DNA of 22,596 nucleotides, from NCBI GenBank assembly GCA_001838165.1, contig KV835858.1, positions 1 through 22,596 on the forward strand. Direction: 5' to 3'. The notes under the pieces are model-generated. The model did not search any database. It was given only the letters and a program-made list of their open reading frames with translations, and had not been told where the DNA came from. Positions 21,072-22,596 of this stretch are shown in pieces; within the stretch, counting starts at the first letter, position 1; every line of letters starts with the position of its first letter. Source of the DNA: Actinomyces sp. HMSC035G02 (GTDB taxonomy: Bacteria; Actinomycetota; Actinomycetes; Actinomycetales; Actinomycetaceae). Made by a program: the position numbers and the translations under genes.

Positions 21072-21911
21072 ATGAGTGAGATCCCCGCATACACCCTGAA
21101 CGACGGCCTGGACGTTCCCGCGATCGCGCTGGGTACATACAACCTGCGCGGCGCCTCGGGCGTGTCCTCCATGGTGTCGGGCATCGAGGCCGGGTATCGC
21201 ATGCTGGATAGCGCCTTCAACTACGAGAACGAGGGCGCCCTCGGTACGGCCGTGCGCCGCTGCGGCGTCCCCCGCGAGGACCTGCGCCTCGTCTCCAAGC
21301 TCCCCGGGCGCCACCAGCGCTACGACGAGGCCGTCTACACCCTCGAAGAATCCCTCATGCGAGCCGGCCTGGACTACTGGGACATGTACCTGATTCACTG
21401 GCCCAACCCCAAGCGCGGCCTCTACGTCGAGGCCTTCCAAGCGCTGCTGGACGCGCGCGACCGCGGCCTCATCCGCTCCGTCGGCGTGTGCAACTTCCTG
21501 CCCGAACACCTCGACCGCGTGCACGCCGAGACCGGCGAGTATCCGAGCGTCAACCAGATCGAGCTGCATCCCTACTTCCCGCAGGCCTCCGCGCTGGCCT
21601 ATCACGCGCAGGTCGGAGTGCTCACCGAGTCCTGGAGTCCGCTGGGGCGCAAGTGGCGCATCGTCGAAGACCCGGCGATTGTCTCCCTTGCCTCCGAGGC
21701 GGGCGTGTCCCCGTCGCGCCTCATCCTGCGCTGGCACTACCAGCTCGGCGCCATGCCCCTGCCCAAGTCCGGTAACCCTGAGCGTCAGCGCGAGAACCTC
21801 GACATCTTTTCCTTCTCTCTGTCGGACGAGCAGATGGCTGCGATCAGCGCCCTCGGCCGCCCCGACGGCCGCCAGGCCGACCAGAACCCGGAGTACTACG
21901 AGGAGTTCTGA
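21072..21911 (+). CDS. Aldo/keto reductase (second)
   Basis: 279 residues. Catalytic tetrad D46 (MLDSAFNY), Y51, K76 (LVSKLPG) and H109 (YLIHWPNP). Other landmarks: VGVCNFLPEHLDR, VNQIELHPYFPQ, SWSPLGRKWRI and the cofactor-binding PKSGNPERQRENLDIFSFSL. Groups with the 2,5-diketo-gluconate reductase-like AKRs; about the same length as the first one in the window but clearly divergent from it (for example SAFNYENE against TAQMYGNE). Cytoplasmic NADPH-dependent reductase, substrate unknown. No clear terminator follows; the repeat-bearing intergenic region begins right after the stop. Confidence 0.9.
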   Translation: MSEIPAYTLNDGLDVPAIALGTYNLRGASGVSSMVSGIEAGYRMLDSAFNYENEGALGTAVRRCGVPREDLRLVSKLPGRHQRYDEAVYTLEESLMRAGLDYWDMYLIHWPNPKRGLYVEAFQALLDARDRGLIRSVGVCNFLPEHLDRVHAETGEYPSVNQIELHPYFPQASALAYHAQVGVLTESWSPLGRKWRIVEDPAIVSLASEAGVSPSRLILRWHYQLGAMPLPKSGNPERQRENLDIFSFSLSDEQMAAISALGRPDGRQADQNPEYYEEF

Positions 21912-22120
21912 CATTTTGGGTGTTGCTTGCGGCCCCGCAGGTGTTCCGGGCACCGTCGGGCCCGGCCGCTATGTGTGCCGGTGGGCGGCGGCCCGCCCGC
22001 GAGTCGTCCGCGCCGCGAGCTGCGCTCGGCGCGTCGTCTCGAAGCCCGGCCAGGCCCCGCCACCGCCCACCGGCACCGCGGCAGATCCCTCCGGCGCCCT
22101 CCACGCGTGCGGTGCTTTGC

Positions 22121-22233
22121 AATTTCGCATGCAATTCCCTGGACTGTATTTCAGATCTTGTAACCGAATCGTTGATATTCTGCGGTTTTGGGCGTGCGTT
22201 GATTCTTGCACTGCGGGAATTGCATGCGAAATT
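22121..22233 (+). repeat. Repeat family copy C (113 bp, GCATGC-type tips)
   Basis: The best-preserved ends: 19-bp perfect inverted repeat AATTTCGCATGCAATTCCC (22121-22139) and its complement at 22215-22233. The core (22147-22192) matches the inverted core of copy B at 36 of 46 positions by eye. No open reading frame, no target-site duplication. Confidence 0.87.
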
Positions 22234-22397
22234 TGTGAGTCCGAGGCCTTCCTAACGTCCGTTGGCCTCCGGGTCGGTGGGACCGTTGCTGGGCGAAGAA
22301 TGTCTTGCCTACGCGTGCCGCATCTAGGCTCGCAGACCATGCGGCGACCTCCACGTCAGCCGCGTTCGGGTGCTAGTGAGCGCCTTGCCCCAGTAAT

Positions 22398-22504
22398 ATC
22401 GCACGTAATTCCCTGGCGGCTACTTCAAACCTTGAATTCACCTCGTTGCAATTGCAACGTTTTTGGATGGTCTCCAAAAGTGACCGCGGGAAATTACGTG
22501 CGAT
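22398..22504 (+). repeat. Repeat family copy D (107 bp, CACGTA-type tips)
   Basis: 13-bp perfect inverted ends ATCGCACGTAATT (22398-22410) and AATTACGTGCGAT (22492-22504), continuing as CCC/GGG with one extra base. The core (22423-22468) matches the inverted core of copy A at 35 of 46 positions. It contains a perfect 16-bp palindrome CGTTGCAATTGCAACG (22444-22459) and the smaller TGAATTCA. TTTTT follows the right end. Confidence 0.85.
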
Positions 22505-22596
22505 TTTTGTCTGGCTTGGCTCTGCCGCTGGCTGTGGGCATGGCGAGTGGCTTCTCTGCCTCAGTAGCGTCCCGCATAGTGGTGTAACCGTGGGTG

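Larger units (their letters stand above)
21912..22596. other. Gene-free intergenic region with two repeat copies, to window end
   Basis: About 685 bp without a supported gene. It contains repeat copies C (22121-22233) and D (22398-22504), 164 bp apart. Between the AKR stop and copy C (21912-22120), between C and D, and after D I see GC-rich sequence without motifs. A short flank before C (around 22035-22050, GTCTCGAAGCC) resembles the inverted flank after copy B (around 1523-1540), but the similarity is weak. Confidence 0.7.

Overview
The window is high-GC actinobacterial DNA: strong G/C third-position use, many GTG starts, short overlapping operons, several leaderless-type promoters (a TAnnnT box exactly 6-7 nt before the start codon), and families common in Actinomycetaceae (DUF2510, DUF4235, DUF4921, the bacterial SCP-like domain, M18 peptidase). 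A Schaalia/Actinomyces-type organism is my inference, not a proven identification.

Layout. (1) 1-1888: a phosphatidylcholine-synthase-like enzyme with a clear terminator, then about 930 bp without a gene. That stretch holds two copies (A, B) of an about 107-bp repeat with matched inverted ends, and a compact array of five ATCCGGAT-centred sites. (2) 1889-8219: a four-helix membrane protein of unknown role, an SCP-like protein, a DUF4235 membrane protein, an orphan TbpA/thiamine-type binding lipoprotein, an aldo/keto reductase plus GalT/HIT-like DUF4921 operon, and an unrecognised acidic protein. (3) 8612-13109: a tightly coupled operon of PadR regulator, ABC ATPase, 907-residue FtsX-type permease and S4 RNA-binding protein; the first three overlap by 1-4 bases. 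(4) 13237-16869, minus strand: three tandem copies of a two-gene cassette. In each, gene 'A' is a single-pass membrane protein with an extracellular coiled coil (DUF2510 domain in two of three), and it overlaps by GTGA gene 'B', a single-pass protein with a coiled coil and a Cys-rich, beta-like ectodomain. (5) 16980-21911: AspT/YidE-type transporter, NUDIX hydrolase, Ohr-type peroxidase, M18 aminopeptidase and a second aldo/keto reductase. (6) 21912-22596: no gene, but two more copies (C, D) of the repeat.

Two things stand out. The first is the four-copy repeat family. Its inverted tips come in two sequence versions that change together on both sides, and the left pair is an inverted counterpart of the right pair by core sequence but not by tip type. 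The second is the triplicated A/B envelope cassette, whose conserved C-terminal Glu-Ala-x-Lys codons also supply the ribosome binding site of the next gene. Both look undescribed to me, but I could not run any search.
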